Assembly (NCBI RefSeq): GCF_029407905.1
Contig: NC_073630.1
Location: forward strand, 55,391,001-55,455,000
Length of the DNA: 64,000 nucleotides
Source: Bubalus kerabau
Taxonomy: Eukaryota > Chordata > Mammalia > Artiodactyla > Bovidae
Direction: 5' to 3'
Each line of letters begins with the position of its first letter. The first letter of the stretch is position 1. The notes beneath the pieces were generated by a model. It was not told the DNA's origin. It saw nothing but the letters and a program-made list of their open reading frames with translations, and did no database searches. The position numbers and the translations under genes were made by a program. This document shows positions 12,122 to 23,270 of the stretch, in pieces.

Positions 12122-12384
12122 ATGCTGCTAAGTCACTTCAGTCGTGTCCGACTCTGTGCGACCCCATAGACAGCAGCCCACCAGGCTTCCCCATCCCTGG
12201 GATTCTCCAGTCAAGAACACTGGAGTGGGTTGCCATTTCCTTCTCCAATGCATGAAAGTGAAAAGTGAAAGTGAAGTCGCTCAGTCGTGTCCGACTCTGT
12301 GCGACCCCATGGTCTGCAGCCTACCAGGCTTCTCTGTCCACGGGATTTTCCAGGCAAGAGTACTGGAGTGGGGTGCCATTGCAT
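12122..12384 (-). mobile_element. Bov-A2 SINE, antisense dimer
   Basis: Reverse complement of both Bov-A units with the CAATGCATGAAAGTGAAAAG linker. The CTG tail is reduced to one unit at 12123-12129. Confidence 0.92.
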
Positions 12385-13277
12385 GAAGTATGAAAAAAAA
12401 GAAACTATTTTACTCCAGAATATTGTAATATACTGCTGTTTACTCATGTCCCATTAAATCAATGACAGATTATATTATCATAGATGGAAAATATATTACT
12501 AAATTGTAAATTTCATGAGATGGAGAATGATTAAGACTTTTTTAGTCATCTTAAGATTTATTAACAATCTCCCGGCAATCCCATGTTAAAAAGCTGTTGA
12601 AGATGATGATGAGTCATGACAGTTGTCCTTTAAAAAAGACAAGGAAGCCAAATGTAGTGATCATCTCTATGATGACAAGTGTCCCTGAGCAGTACATTTC
12701 TCCATTAGTTAGAAATTCTTTTGACTCCAAAGCAATAAAATCAGACTTAGAGTGATATAAATAAAATAGGGCTTGTTGGAGGAATGGATGTGTATGCCAT
12801 ACTTTGACAGCTTCATGTGGTCATCCATGACACAAACACTTTATATTTGTCTATTTCTCTGCTATGAATGTGAAGATTTGTGTCCTCTTTCTCCTGCTGA
12901 GGCATCACAACTGATTCTAAGCAGAAAGAATGAGTAAAAACAAAAATTCCTTTCTGCTGGAAACTTTGATTTAATTACTTTACCTATTGATATCTTTCTA
13001 CCATCTATTTAACTATATTTTCTATGCATTTCTTTACTATTTTTGAATCAAGGAGAGGCAAACAAAATACTTGCTATTGTAAGTCAGGATAAGAGTCAGA
13101 ATTAGTCATATTCTAACAAAGAAGAGTGAAAATCAAAAGAAATAAGATTGCCAAAAGTGTTTTTGAAAGTCATGGCTTTTCCACTGTAGAATGAGTCTAG
13201 ACTCCTTAAAATCAACTGGTAAACTCCACTCACTCTCATCCTAAAATATGATGCTGTTAAAGTGCTGCACTCAAAAG
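12385..13277. other. Unassigned stretch
   Basis: No repeat or exon recognised. Confidence 0.4.
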
Positions 13278-13492
13278 GTGAAAGTGAAGTCGCTCAGTCC
13301 TGTCTGACTCTTTGTGACCCCATGGACTACAAACTACCAGGTTCCTTCATCCATGGGATTTTCCAGGCAAGAGTACTGGAGTGGGTTGTCATTTCCTTCT
13401 CCAGGGGATCTTCTTGACCCAGGGATCGAACTCTGGTCTCCCACAATGCAATTGCAGGCATACGCTTTACCGTCTGAGTCACCAGAGAAGTC
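13278..13492 (-). mobile_element. Bov-tA SINE, antisense
   Basis: Complete body and head in reverse complement, abutting the BovB copy that follows. The head contains a small duplication (CAATGCAATTGCAGG) near 13443. Confidence 0.87.
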
Positions 13493-13499
13493 AATATGA

Positions 13500-14850
13500 G
13501 AGCAAATTTGGAAAACTCACCAGTGGCCACAGGACTGGAAAAGGTGTTTTCCTGCCAATCTGAAAGAACAGCAATGCCAAAGAATGTTCAAAGTACCATA
13601 CAATTGTACTCATCTCACAGGCTAGCAAAGTAACACTCAAAATTCTCCAAGCCAGGCTTCAACAGTATGTGAACCCTAAACTTCCAGATGTTCAAGCTGG
13701 ATTTAGAAAAGGCAGAGGAACCAGAGATCAAATTGCCAATATCCATTGGATCATCGAGAAAGCAAGAGTGTTCCAAAAAAGTATCTACTTTTGCTATACT
13801 GATATGCCAAAGCCTTTGACTGTGTAGACCACAACAAACTGGAAAATTCTTAAAGAAATTGGAATGCAAGACCACCTGATTTGCCCCCTGAGAAATCTAT
13901 TTACAGGTCAAGAAGCAGCAGTTAGAACTGCACATGGAACAACATACTGGTTCCAAATCAGAAAAGGAGTATGTCAAGGCTGTATATTGTCACCCTGCTT
14001 GCTTTACTTTTATGCAGAGTACATCATGAGAAATGCCAGGCTGGATGAAGCACAAGCTGGAATCAAGATTGCCAAGAGAAATATCAGTAACTTCAGACAT
14101 GCAGATGACACTACCCATATGGCAAAAAGGGAAGAAGAACCAAAGAGCCTCTTGATAAAGGTGAAAGAGGAGACTGAAAATGTTGGCTTGAAACACAACC
14201 TTCAGAAAACTAAGATCATGGCATCTGGTCACATCACTTCATGGTAAATAGATGGAGAAACAATGGAAACAGTGAGAGGCTTTCTTTTGGGGGTCACCAA
14301 AATCACTGCAGGTGGTGACTGCAGCCAATAAATTAAAAGACGCTTGCTCCTTGGAAGAAAATCTATAACCAATCAATATAGCATATTAAATGGCAAAGAC
14401 ATTACTTTGCCAGCAAAGGCCCATCTAATCAAACTATGGTTTTTCCAGAAGTTATGCATGGATGTGAGAGTTGGACTATAAGGAAAGCTGAGCGCTGAAG
14501 AATTGATGCTTTTGAACTGTGGTGTTGGAGAAGACTCTTGAAAGTCTCTTGGAATGCAAGGAGATCCAACTAGTCTATCCTAAAGGAGATCAGTCTTAAA
14601 TATTCATTGGAAGGACTGATGCTGAAGCTGAAACCCAATACTTTGGCCACCTGATGCTAAGAACTGACTCATTTAAAGACCTGATGCTGGGAAAGATTGA
14701 AGGCAAGAGGAGAAGGGGACAACAGAAGATGAGATGTTTGGATGTCATTACTGACTCAATGGACATGGGTTTGAGTTGGTGATAGGGAAGCCTGGTATGC
14801 TGCAATCTATGGGGGTGCAAAGAGTCGGACTTGACTGAGTGACTAAAATG
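13500..14850 (+). mobile_element. BovB LINE fragment (older variant), sense
   Basis: Runs from the region encoding the start of RT (near GTGGCCACAGGACTGG) to the BovB 3' end (GGACTTGACTGAGTGACTAA). BovB is an RTE-clade non-LTR retrotransposon that entered ruminants by horizontal transfer. The TATTCATTGG variant near 14598 places it in the older class seen here. Many stops and frameshifts make it inactive. Confidence 0.92.
13864..14247 (+). pseudogene. BovB ORF2 RT core remnant
   Basis: A 127-codon open stretch of the BovB reverse transcriptase. The GVCQGC-like block is at about 13969-13986. The catalytic motif reads HADD instead of YADD (14098-14109), so the tyrosine is lost. Upstream RT sequence (13640-13860) is recognisable but frame-shifted. 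RT would copy BovB RNA at nicked target DNA; this copy is non-functional. Confidence 0.85.
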
Positions 14851-14854
14851 AGCT

Positions 14855-15055
14855 GGGCTTCCCTAGTGACTCAAACATAAAGAATCTTCCTGGAATGTGG
14901 GAGTCGAGGGTTTGATCTCTGTGTTGGGAAGAAGGAGGGCATGGCAACCCACTCCAGTATTCTAGCCTGGAGGCTCCTCATGGAAAAGGAGCCTGATGGG
15001 CTACAGTCCATGAGGTCCCAAAGAGTAGGATATGACTGAGTGACTAAGCACAGCA
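14855..15055 (+). mobile_element. Bov-tA SINE
   Basis: GGGCTTCCCTAGTGACTCA head and diverged body, inserted immediately after the BovB 3' end. Insertion at or near a BovB tail is plausible because both use the same machinery. Confidence 0.87.
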
Positions 15056-15635
15056 TGTATATCTTCATGAATTATATTTTTCAATTGTGATACCTGTTAA
15101 CCCAAACATTGTAATAAATTGAGCTTAGATTTTGAGTTATGTATCCCAAAGCATTAAAATAAGATAATAATGAGACCTATTCAGCCAAAATCATGCTCTA
15201 AAATTTGTCAAGATAGAATTAAGTAAACTATCAATTAATTCTTAATAATAATATTAACAGGACATAATATTTTGAATATAAAGGATTTTGTTTCACTTGA
15301 AGTATTATAAAATAGTATTTACTTGATTGTAGAAAAAACACATGACATGGCTCATATTATTATTATCAGCTTTGGCTAAAAGAAAAATAAAGTTTATCTG
15401 AAGCAAAAAGCATCTTGAAGCCTTAAAGTTTAAAAAATAAAGTTGAAAGAAGAGAAAGTAGTTGATAAAAGTGCTTGGGAAAGACAACAAGAATGACTAT
15501 ACATTATATACTACTAACATTATAAGCAAAATTCTTCTCTTTACATTTGAGGAAGGCTTTTTCTTATTTGGTTAAGAAAAACAAAAAGCTTAGAAAATAT
15601 GAATGAGTGTTAATAACTGATTTTTCTATTAACTT
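15056..15635. other. AT-rich stretch, nothing recognised
   Basis: No repeat or exon recognised. Confidence 0.45.
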
Positions 15636-16308
15636 GTTCAGTTCAGTTTGGTCACTCAGTCATGTCTGACTCTTTGTGACCCCATGGACTGCAGCACGCC
15701 GGGCCTCCCTGTCCATCACCAACTCCTGGAGCTTACTCAAACTCCTGTCCATCAAGTCAGTGATGCCATCCAACCATCTCATTCTCTGTCATCCCGTACT
15801 CTTCCCCCCTTCAATCTTTCCCAGCATCAGGGTCTTTTCAAGTGAGTCAGTTCATCACATGAGGTGGCCAAAGTATTGGTGTTTCAGCTTCAACATCAGT
15901 CCTTCCAATGAATATTCAGGATTGGTTTCCTTTAGGATAGACTGGTTGGACTCCTTGCAGTCCAAGAGACTCTCAAGAGTTTTCTCCAACACCACAGTTC
16001 AAAATCATCAATTCTTTGGCGCTCAGCTTTCTTTATAGTTCAAATCTCACATCCATATATGACTATGGGAAAAAGCATAACTTTGACTACATGGACCTTT
16101 GTTGGCAAAGTAATGTCTCTGCTTTTTAATATGCTGTCTAAGTTGGTCATAATTTTCCTTCCATTAAAGCATCCTTTAATTTCATGGCTGTAGTCATTGT
16201 CTGCAGTGATTTTGGAGACCAAAAAGTACAGTCTCTCACTGTTTCCATGTTTCCCCATCTATTTGCCATGAAGTGATGGGACCGGATGGCATGATCTTAG
16301 TTTTCTGA
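15636..16308 (-). mobile_element. BovB LINE 3' end, antisense (older variant)
   Basis: Starts at the reverse-complemented 3' terminus (GTTCAGTTCAG) and is truncated where the sense strand would encode the segment just after YADD. It carries the older GAATATTCAGG variant near 15910. It faces the sense BovB at 13500-14850. Confidence 0.92.
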
Positions 16309-16718
16309 AATTTTTAAATAATATATTGGCACAATAAGACATACAAATATTTATATTTAAGCCTATTTGAGACAAGTGATTTTTTTCTGATGGTATATAC
16401 ATACATATATATATATATTATATATATACACACACATATATATATAACAAAATTCTCAGTTAAAGCTAGCAAACTAAACAAAAGGAATCATCCTTCATTT
16501 AGTAGAATAAAAGCATACAGAAAGGAGATCTAACTATAAATCATATACACACTAAACACTGGATTTGATGACTTTTCAATGTTGTTCTCAATTTCCAGCC
16601 CTGGGGAAAAGGGTTTATTTCTTCAAGGAAAGAAAAAAAAAAAAAAAAATGCATGCATGAAGACCATCCCCGTATTACCTTTCTATAAACAAGCTAGTAA
16701 CTAATTTCCAGTGAGCAT
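16309..16718. other. Unassigned stretch with simple repeats
   Basis: Holds the TA/CA microsatellite listed separately and an A-run at about 16632-16649. No gene signal. Confidence 0.45.
16393..16447. repeat. TA/CA dinucleotide microsatellite
   Basis: Alternating TA blocks with short CA and TACA interruptions; likely polymorphic in length and prone to cruciform or slippage. Confidence 0.85.
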
Positions 16719-16958
16719 GTTCGTGCATGTGTGTTCAGTCACGTCCTACTTGTTCCAACCCCATGAACTGTAGCCCACCAGGCTACTCTGTCCATGGGAT
16801 TTTCCTGACAGGAATACTGGAGTGGGTTGTCATTTCCTCCTGCAGAGGACCCTCCCAACCCAAGGTTTGAACCCACATCTCCTGCATGTCCTACATTGGC
16901 AGGTGGAGTTTTTTTGTTTTTTTGTTTTTTTTTCCCCATTGAGCCATCTGGGAAGCCC
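16719..16958 (-). mobile_element. Bov-tA SINE, antisense, with internal T-rich expansion
   Basis: Body and head in reverse complement, but the usual TTCTTTACC of the head is replaced by a T-rich block with G interruptions at about 16910-16933. The expansion lies inside the tRNA-derived head rather than in the tail. Confidence 0.87.
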
Positions 16959-17174
16959 CAGACATTCAGAAATAAGCTAATTATAATTTGTTTATTACAG
17001 TAGATATTCTCTAATTAGTTTTATGACTTTATCTAATCAATTGAGAAGGTCCATAGTGTCAAAACGGTTTTTATAAAAATAATAAGGCATTATTTGTCTT
17101 TATTGTTATGTTGATATTTGCACTGTGGTGTACAAATAATGTTGGTTAAATTAGCAACACCTCAATATGAATAA

Positions 17175-17397
17175 GAGATTCCCAGGTGGCTCAGTGGTTA
17201 AGAATCTTTCTGCCAATGAAAGGAGACACAAGAGATGCAGTTTCGATCCCTCAATGGGGATGATTCCCTGGAGAAGGAAATGATAACCCATTCCATTATT
17301 CTTGCCAGGATGATCTCAGAGAAGCCTGATGGGCTGCAGTCCATAGGGTCACATATAGTTGGACATGACTGAGCACACACAAACAGCATGAATAAAG
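17175..17397 (+). mobile_element. Bov-tA SINE with 8-bp TSD
   Basis: ATGAATAA flanks it at 17167-17174 and 17398-17405. The head is diverged (GAGATTCCCAGG) and the tail is CA-rich. Confidence 0.9.
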
Positions 17398-17499
17398 TCA
17401 GTGTTATCAAACACTTAGTAGTCACTGTATTTTACACTGCTATGAACTGAGAGGGAAAATAAAGCCAGGCACATTTAAGAATGTCTTTGTTGAATCTAA

Positions 17500-17864
17500 T
17501 GATTGATTTTTATAAGTCAACTTGGCTAGCTGATGGTGCTGAAAGCATAGAACATAGTTGAACACTTTTCTCTAGGTTAATGTGAAGATATTCTATAGTT
17601 GTGGTTAGCCTTTACAATCAGCTAATTTTGAATAAATAAGATTATCCTCAACCCTATAAGCGGACCTCATTCAATCAGATGAGGGACTTATGAACAAAAA
17701 CTGCGTCCCAGAGAAGAAGAAATATTACATCAAGACTGTAACAGAAATCTTGCCTGTTTCTTTACACTTCTTAGCCCCTCAAAATGTGTGAGTCTATTTC
17801 TATACAAAAGTGAATAAATAAAGTTCCTTTTGGTTTTGTTTCCTAAAGAACCTTAACTGTTACA
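17500..17864 (+). mobile_element. Old retroviral LTR, ERV-L type
   Basis: A 365-base block starting TG and ending CA. It contains the mammal-wide sequence blocks TCAACTTGGCTAG, CCTCATTCAATCAG and a late AATAAATAAA (about 17812-17821) that fits a polyadenylation signal. A primer-site-like sequence follows five bases later, as expected for a 5' LTR. The exact family name was not assigned. It is heavily mutated, and the inference of ERV-L rests on the pol fragment downstream. Confidence 0.65.
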
Positions 17865-17869
17865 AATTT

Positions 17870-17884
17870 TGGTACTGAAAATGG
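17870..17884 (+). promoter_or_regulatory. Primer-binding-site relic (tRNA-Leu-like)
   Basis: TGGTACTGAAAATGG matches the ERV-L tRNA-Leu primer site TGGTACCAGGAGTGG at 10 of 15 positions, and all five mismatches are transitions. Its location just after the LTR CA end supports the reading. Confidence 0.5.
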
Positions 17885-18477
17885 TTCTACCAAACAGACT
17901 CTTTTTTGGGGGAATTAATTCTTGGATTTGTGGTACTGACTCACTAATGTGGTTCTAATTAAAGGCATAAATTGTTTCTATTTCCAGTGGCAAAGAGGGC
18001 ACTGGTAATTCAAGATTTGATGTTGCTATAAGAGAACACAAATTATCACTGTTACATGCTCCTAAACAAATATTTATGAGGCAAGTTTCCGAGTGTGCAT
18101 TTGCTATCTTAGACTACATTTTTTTTTTTTTTTGGGTCAAGTTAATGACTGTAATGAGATGGATTGGTTGCTCCTAACTGCTGGACAGAGTACAAGGGAC
18201 AAAAAGGATGAACTCAGGGCTTCAAATTCCATGCATGAATAACCTGAAAATTTCTGTGTCTGCCCTGAATGAAACTCTCAACTCTTACGTCCATGGAGAT
18301 AAAATATCTATAATAAAATCCTTTTCGTAGGCAGTTGAACTACAACACAAATTGAATTCCCAACCTCACAGGGTGCCTGCTGTTCAAGTGACTGTATTGA
18401 TGGAAAAGGGATGGGTATCTGAAAATTGGAATAGAGACATATGAGCAATTCGTCATGTAGCTGGGGACACTTCAAGT

Positions 18478-18504
18478 GAATGTTCTTCACTTAGAAGAAC
18501 ATTC
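18478..18504. repeat. Perfect 11-bp inverted repeat
   Basis: GAATGTTCTTC and its exact reverse complement are separated by ACTTA, giving a potential stem-loop within the decayed provirus. No T-run follows, so it is not a Pol III terminator, and no function is claimed. Confidence 0.7.
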
Positions 18505-18750
18505 TTCCAAGTTCTTGTCTGAGGAGGTTAATACCCCTTGGTTGAAGAACTTGCAATGGCTTACACACTGCTGATTTTTGTCAGTGTCCATTCTTATTAC
18601 TCCTTGCTTCTAGAGCCATAACAAGACTCAAGTACCAGTAGGACCCAAAAGATGAGGTTCAAAGTATAACTCATGAGGTGTTGTACTAACTCTCCAAAGA
18701 ACTACATGAATTTTCCAGTTAATGCAGACAGACATCTTAGGAATAGATGT

Positions 18751-18874
18751 GAAAGTGAAAAGTGAAAATGAAGTTGCTCAGTTGTGTCCGACTCTTTGCA
18801 ACCCCATGGACTGTAGCCTACCACGCTCCTCCATCCATGGGATTTTCCAGGTAAGAGTACTCGAGTGGGTTGCC
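18751..18874 (-). mobile_element. Bov-A monomer, antisense, 8-bp TSD
   Basis: ATAGATGT flanks it exactly at 18743-18750 and 18875-18882. It is one Bov-A unit plus linker, ending GTGGGTTGCC, nested in the ERV-L interior. Confidence 0.9.
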
Positions 18875-19781
18875 ATAGATGTAGGGGTAGATATTAAGAG
18901 TGTAGGGTGATCGTGGAAGGAACATAAATTTGAATTTAAACAAATTTGTTGATGTAAGCATACATACTAAGCAGATTCTGGATTCATCGTTACAGCTTGA
19001 AAGGTCAAAAGATCTTTAATAGTGTGTGCCTTTGGTAGCTGAAATATACACCAAAAAGTGGCATATGTTAAATTATGCTGAAATGACATAAGTCCCTTCA
19101 TAGACTGTAAAAGACAGTACCCCAAAGTTTGAGGAGATTGGAATGTTAGAGTGGATCACACAAAACCTGTTTACCCACCTGAGAGAATGCATCTTTTAAT
19201 ACACCTGTGAGGAATGCATATGTGAAGTGAGCTCCGGCATTCTATGGGTCAAAAATTACAGTGAAAACTGCTGCCTTTGAACTGAGATCCTTAAATGAAA
19301 TGAAAATAATTAGATGTTAAGGTAGAAGGGATCAAGTGGCAACAGCACTTAGCTGCAAAAGAGCAAGTAGACATGATTGTTGTCATGAACAATGGAGTCA
19401 AAGTGTTAATCAGGATACTCTGAATCACTGAAACTTATGGCACTGGCTAGTTGGTCATAGTGTCCCTAAGAGAAAAATCAATGGGCAGTCACATAAATTT
19501 TTACTTTATCTATAAAAGTGGAAGAGTTCTAGACCATGTAGGCAGAAGTTTAACTTGAATTACCAGTCATCAATCAATTAATTTCCAGACTTCAGCCAGT
19601 TTAAGACCCATAACCCCTTGAATAAAGGAGAGGCTGGACCTCAGTATATTGCCAAAAATTTATACTGCTAATCTTTCTTTCAACCTTTCCCAAAGGGACC
19701 TTTATCTTTTTGTCAAGGTGACTATGCTTTGGGGAAAAGAAAATAATCAGTCTTTCTTGGAATTTCTGGGCACATGCTCTG

Positions 19782-20000
19782 TTTTGTTTAGTCGCTCAGT
19801 CATGTCTTACTCTTTGCAACCCCATTGACCGTAGTTCGCCAGGCTTCTCACTCCATGGGGTTTTCTAGACAAGAATACTGAAGCAAGTTTGCCATTTCCT
19901 TCTCCAGGGGATCTTCATGACTCAGGGATTGAACCTGTGTCTCTTATGTCTCCTGTGTTGGCAGGTGGGTTCTATACCACTGAGCCACCAGGGAAGCCCC
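19782..20000 (-). mobile_element. Bov-tA SINE, antisense, nested in ERV-L
   Basis: Complete body and head ending CCAGGGAAGCCCC. The flanks ACATGCTCTG and ATATTCTCTG form a weak imperfect TSD. Confidence 0.88.
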
Positions 20001-20350
20001 ATATTCTCTGAACAGACACTTACTCTAGGAGACCCAAAATATCACTCTAATTCACCAGTCAGATAAAGGGTTTTTGGAAATCAGGTCATCAATAAAGTTT
20101 TATCCCATGTTCACCTCACATTAGGTTCACTTCATCCCCTAACTTATCTGTTAGTTGTGTCCCCAGTTCTAAACTGTATAATTGCAATAGATATCCTCAG
20201 CAACTGCCAGAATCACAGCATTGCTTTCCTAATCTATGAAGTGAGGGCTATTACGCTGGGAAATGCCAAGTGGAAGCACTAGAAGAGCTTTTACATAGGA
20301 AATAGTAAACCAAAACAAATAGCACATTGCTGGAGGGATTGCAAATTAGT

Positions 20351-20451
20351 GCCACCATCAAGGACCTGAAGGATGCAGGGGTAGAGATTCCCATTATATA
20401 GCCATTCAGTGTAAGTATTTGGGTTATGCAATAGATAGTTATGTAAAGGGA
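20351..20451 (+). pseudogene. ERV-L pol fragment, start of reverse transcriptase
   Basis: Reading from 20351 gives an ATIKDLKDAG stretch and, in the same frame, PF (20402) and IW (20417-20422), the conserved N-terminal RT block of ERV-L pol. In-frame stops lie at 20399-20401, 20432-20434 and 20444-20446. In a live element this enzyme would make proviral DNA from tRNA-primed RNA. Only about 33 codons are readable and the catalytic motif is absent from this strand. Confidence 0.75.
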
Positions 20452-20504
20452 GAGAAGGAAATGGAGTAGAAGAGGTTTGTTGGGCAAATACTCTGAGAGT
20501 GTAA

Positions 20505-20835
20505 CACATTCATTCTCTCACAGTTATCATGCATCAGGATTCTAGTATATTTTCACTGGACCCTCCGTTCAAGGACTCTCCATGCTGCAATCAAAGTGTA
20601 AGCCAGGGCTGTGATCTCACCTGAGGCTCAGGGTCCTTTATGAGTCTCCTTAGTTATTGGCAGAAATCAATTTCTTCTGATTATAAAACTGACATTTGCA
20701 TTTTCTTGTTAGTTGTTGGCAAGGGTTGTTTGACATCCTAGAAACCTCCAACCAATCCTGTCATCTCCACTCCACAACCAATCCTCTCCACGGAGAGGAT
20801 CTCTTGCTCCTTCACTTCTTTCTGAGCTTTTTTAA
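20505..20835 (-). repeat. Possible old MaLR/ERV-L-type LTR, antisense
   Basis: CTCTCACAGTTAT, GGCTGTGATCTCACCTGAGG and TTATTGGCAGAAATCA appear in the order typical of ancient mammal-wide LTR-type repeats read in reverse. Family and edges are uncertain. The overlapping 122-codon frame (20696-21064) has no other support. Confidence 0.35.
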
Positions 20836-21622
20836 GAGCTCACCCAGGATAATATCCTTAAAACAAATTAAGAAGAAAATATTTCAAGGTATAATATTGA
20901 TGTTGAATAAGAGAATAAACTTAAATTCTACTGATAGTATGCAATGCTCTTTATCATATGATTTAGCTGATTCTTTCAGTTATTCTCATAGAATCCTTAC
21001 ATTAAACACAAAAACTTGTGAAAATTTTATATTTAATTTTGAATCTTTTTATTACCACTATTAACAGTGAGATGTTGGAACTAACAAGTTTATATTTTTC
21101 AACATAAGAATATTTTGTGCATCATTGAGAGTAAAGCATTCAAATCATTGTGTAAAGTCTATGGGAACCACAGATGTTAGCAGGTGAATATTTAATGATT
21201 TTTTTTTTTTTTGCATGTGAACAACTCCATACAAAAACATAATAGTGCCTCATTAATATTTATTGTTTCTTCAAGGTCAAATGGAGAACACTGTCAACTC
21301 TAATTACAGCTATTGTGGACTATAAATAATGTGTTATCAAAGAATTAATGTTTTCAATTTTATTTTCATAGTTTTCATTTGAAATTTGAAAAATATGGCT
21401 ATTTTCTAAAGTATCAGATTTATAAAATTTCAAATGTCAATAGGTTGCATTCATTTTAAACACACATGAGAATATTTTTGCTTGTCATAAAAATGATCTT
21501 ACTATGATTATTGTTCATGTTGCTATTAAATTAAATAAAAAAATATTTTGTGATAGATTCAGGAGAATCATTCTTTCTCATGAGAGTTTTGGGAAATCCA
21601 CTTTTTAAACATTTGGGAAATA
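20836..21622. other. AT-rich stretch, nothing recognised
   Basis: A T-run lies at 21200-21212. No repeat or exon seen up to the BovB target duplication. Confidence 0.4.
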
Positions 21623-21669
21623 CATGGTTTAATGTAGTTGTATATAGGGGATCTCTTAGACAGTTCCTT

Positions 21670-22644
21670 CCGTTCAGTTCAGTTCAGTCACTCAGTCATG
21701 TCTGACACTTTGCTACCCCATGAATCGCAGCAAGCCAGGCCTCCCTGTCCATCACCAACTCCCGGAGTTTACCCAAATTCATGTCCATCGAGTCGGTGAT
21801 GCCATCCAGCCATTTCATCCTCTGTCGTCCCCTTCTCCTCCTGCCCTCAATCCTTCCCACCATCAGAGTCTTTTCCAATTAGTCAACACTTCGCATGAGG
21901 TGGCCAAAGTATTGGAGTTTCGCCTTCAACATCAGTCCTTCCAATTAATACCCAGGATTGATCTTCCTTAGGATAGACTTGTTGGATCTCCTTGCAGTCT
22001 GAGGGACTCTCAAGAGTCTTCTCCAACACCACAGTTCAAAAGCATCAATTCTTCAGTGATCAGTTTTCTTTATAGTCCAACTCTCACATCCATACATGAC
22101 CACTGGGAAAACCATAGCCATGACTAGATGGACCTTTGTTGGCAAAGTAATATCTCTGCTTTTTAATATGCTATCTAGGTTGGTCATAACTTTCCTTCCA
22201 AGGAGTAAGTGTCTTTTAATTTCATGGCTGCAATCACAACCTGCAGTGATTTTGGAGCCCAGAAAAATAAAGTCTGACACTGTTTCCACTGTTTCCCCAT
22301 CTATTTCCCATGAAGTGATGGGACTAGATGCCATGATCTTAATTTTCTGAATGTTGAGCTTTAAGCCAACTTTTTCACTCTCCTCTTTCACTTTCATCAT
22401 GAAGCTCTTTAGTTCTTCTTCACTTTCTGCCATAAGGCTGGTGTCATCTGCATATCTGAGGTTATTGATATTTCTCCTAGAAATCTTGATTCCATCTTAT
22501 GCTTCCTCCAACCCAGAATTTCTCATGACGTACATACTCTGCATATAAGTTAAATAAGCAGGGTGACAATATACAGCCTTGATGTACTCCTTTTCCTATT
22601 TGGAACCAGCCTATTTTTCCATGTCCAGTTCTAACAGTTGCTTC
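21670..22644 (-). mobile_element. BovB LINE 3' end, antisense, with 47-bp TSD
   Basis: Runs from the reverse-complemented 3' terminus to the region upstream of YADD. The target duplication occupies 21623-21669 and 22645-22691 (43 of 47 identical). The RT motif YADD is preserved at 22443-22454 on the minus strand, and an open stretch of 126 codons follows it to 22053. The ACCCAGG variant near 21950 is intermediate between the two BovB classes in this window. Confidence 0.93.
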
Positions 22645-22746
22645 CATGGTTTAATGTAATTGTATATAGGGGATCTCTTAAAGAATTCCTTAGGGATTGA
22701 AAAATAAAAATAACCAATAATCAAAAGGACAAGAACTAAAATGGTT

Positions 22747-22958
22747 CTGTTGTTGTTTAGTTGCTAAGTCATGTCCAACTCTTTTGCGAGCCCATGGACT
22801 GTAGTCCACCTGGCTCCTCTGTACATGTAATTTTCCAGGCAAGAATACTGGAGCAGGTTGCCATTTATTTCTCCAGAGTTCTTTCCAAGCCAGGGATAAA
22901 ACCTGAGCCTCCTGCATTGGCAAATGTATTCTTTACCATTGGGCCACCTGAGGAGCTC
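22747..22958 (-). mobile_element. Bov-tA SINE, antisense
   Basis: Begins with a TTG-rich tail complement (TGTTGTTGTTTAGTTGC), then body and head ending CACCTGAGGAGCTC. Diverged, no TSD. Confidence 0.87.
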
Positions 22959-22974
22959 TAGAGATGGGTTAGTC

Positions 22975-23082
22975 TTATACTCTTCTCTTCTCTTTCCTCT
23001 CTTCTTCCTGTTTCCATCAATTTATTTTTCCTTTTCTTTCATATTATCTTATCTCTTTTCTTCTCTTCCTCCTTCTCTATTT
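22975..23082. repeat. Pyrimidine-rich low-complexity tract
   Basis: Mostly C and T on the plus strand (TTCTCTTCTC-type runs). The 64-codon frame over it is low complexity. Confidence 0.75.
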
Positions 23083-23270
23083 CTAACTTCTATAATTCAT
23101 ACAAACACAATCTCTTAATTTCAACCTGAATCCTTATAGCTTCATTTTGTACATATATTTCCCTTGAACACATTCATTTGCTTACTACTTTTTTATGCTT
23201 ATTTTTACATTTTGTCACTACTGGACGGTTTACTATAAATCAATGCAGAAAGGACAGATTACTGATTTTC

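Larger units (their letters stand above)
17865..20460 (+). mobile_element. ERV-L-type provirus interior, decayed
   Basis: Lies between the LTR and the pol fragment and is broken by two later SINEs (18751-18874 and 19782-20000). The gag-equivalent region has no usable frame. The only part I can read with confidence is the start of RT at 20351-20451. No 3' LTR was found downstream in this orientation; the copy seems to stop near 20460-20500. It is ancient and non-functional, with many stops and indels. Confidence 0.6.
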
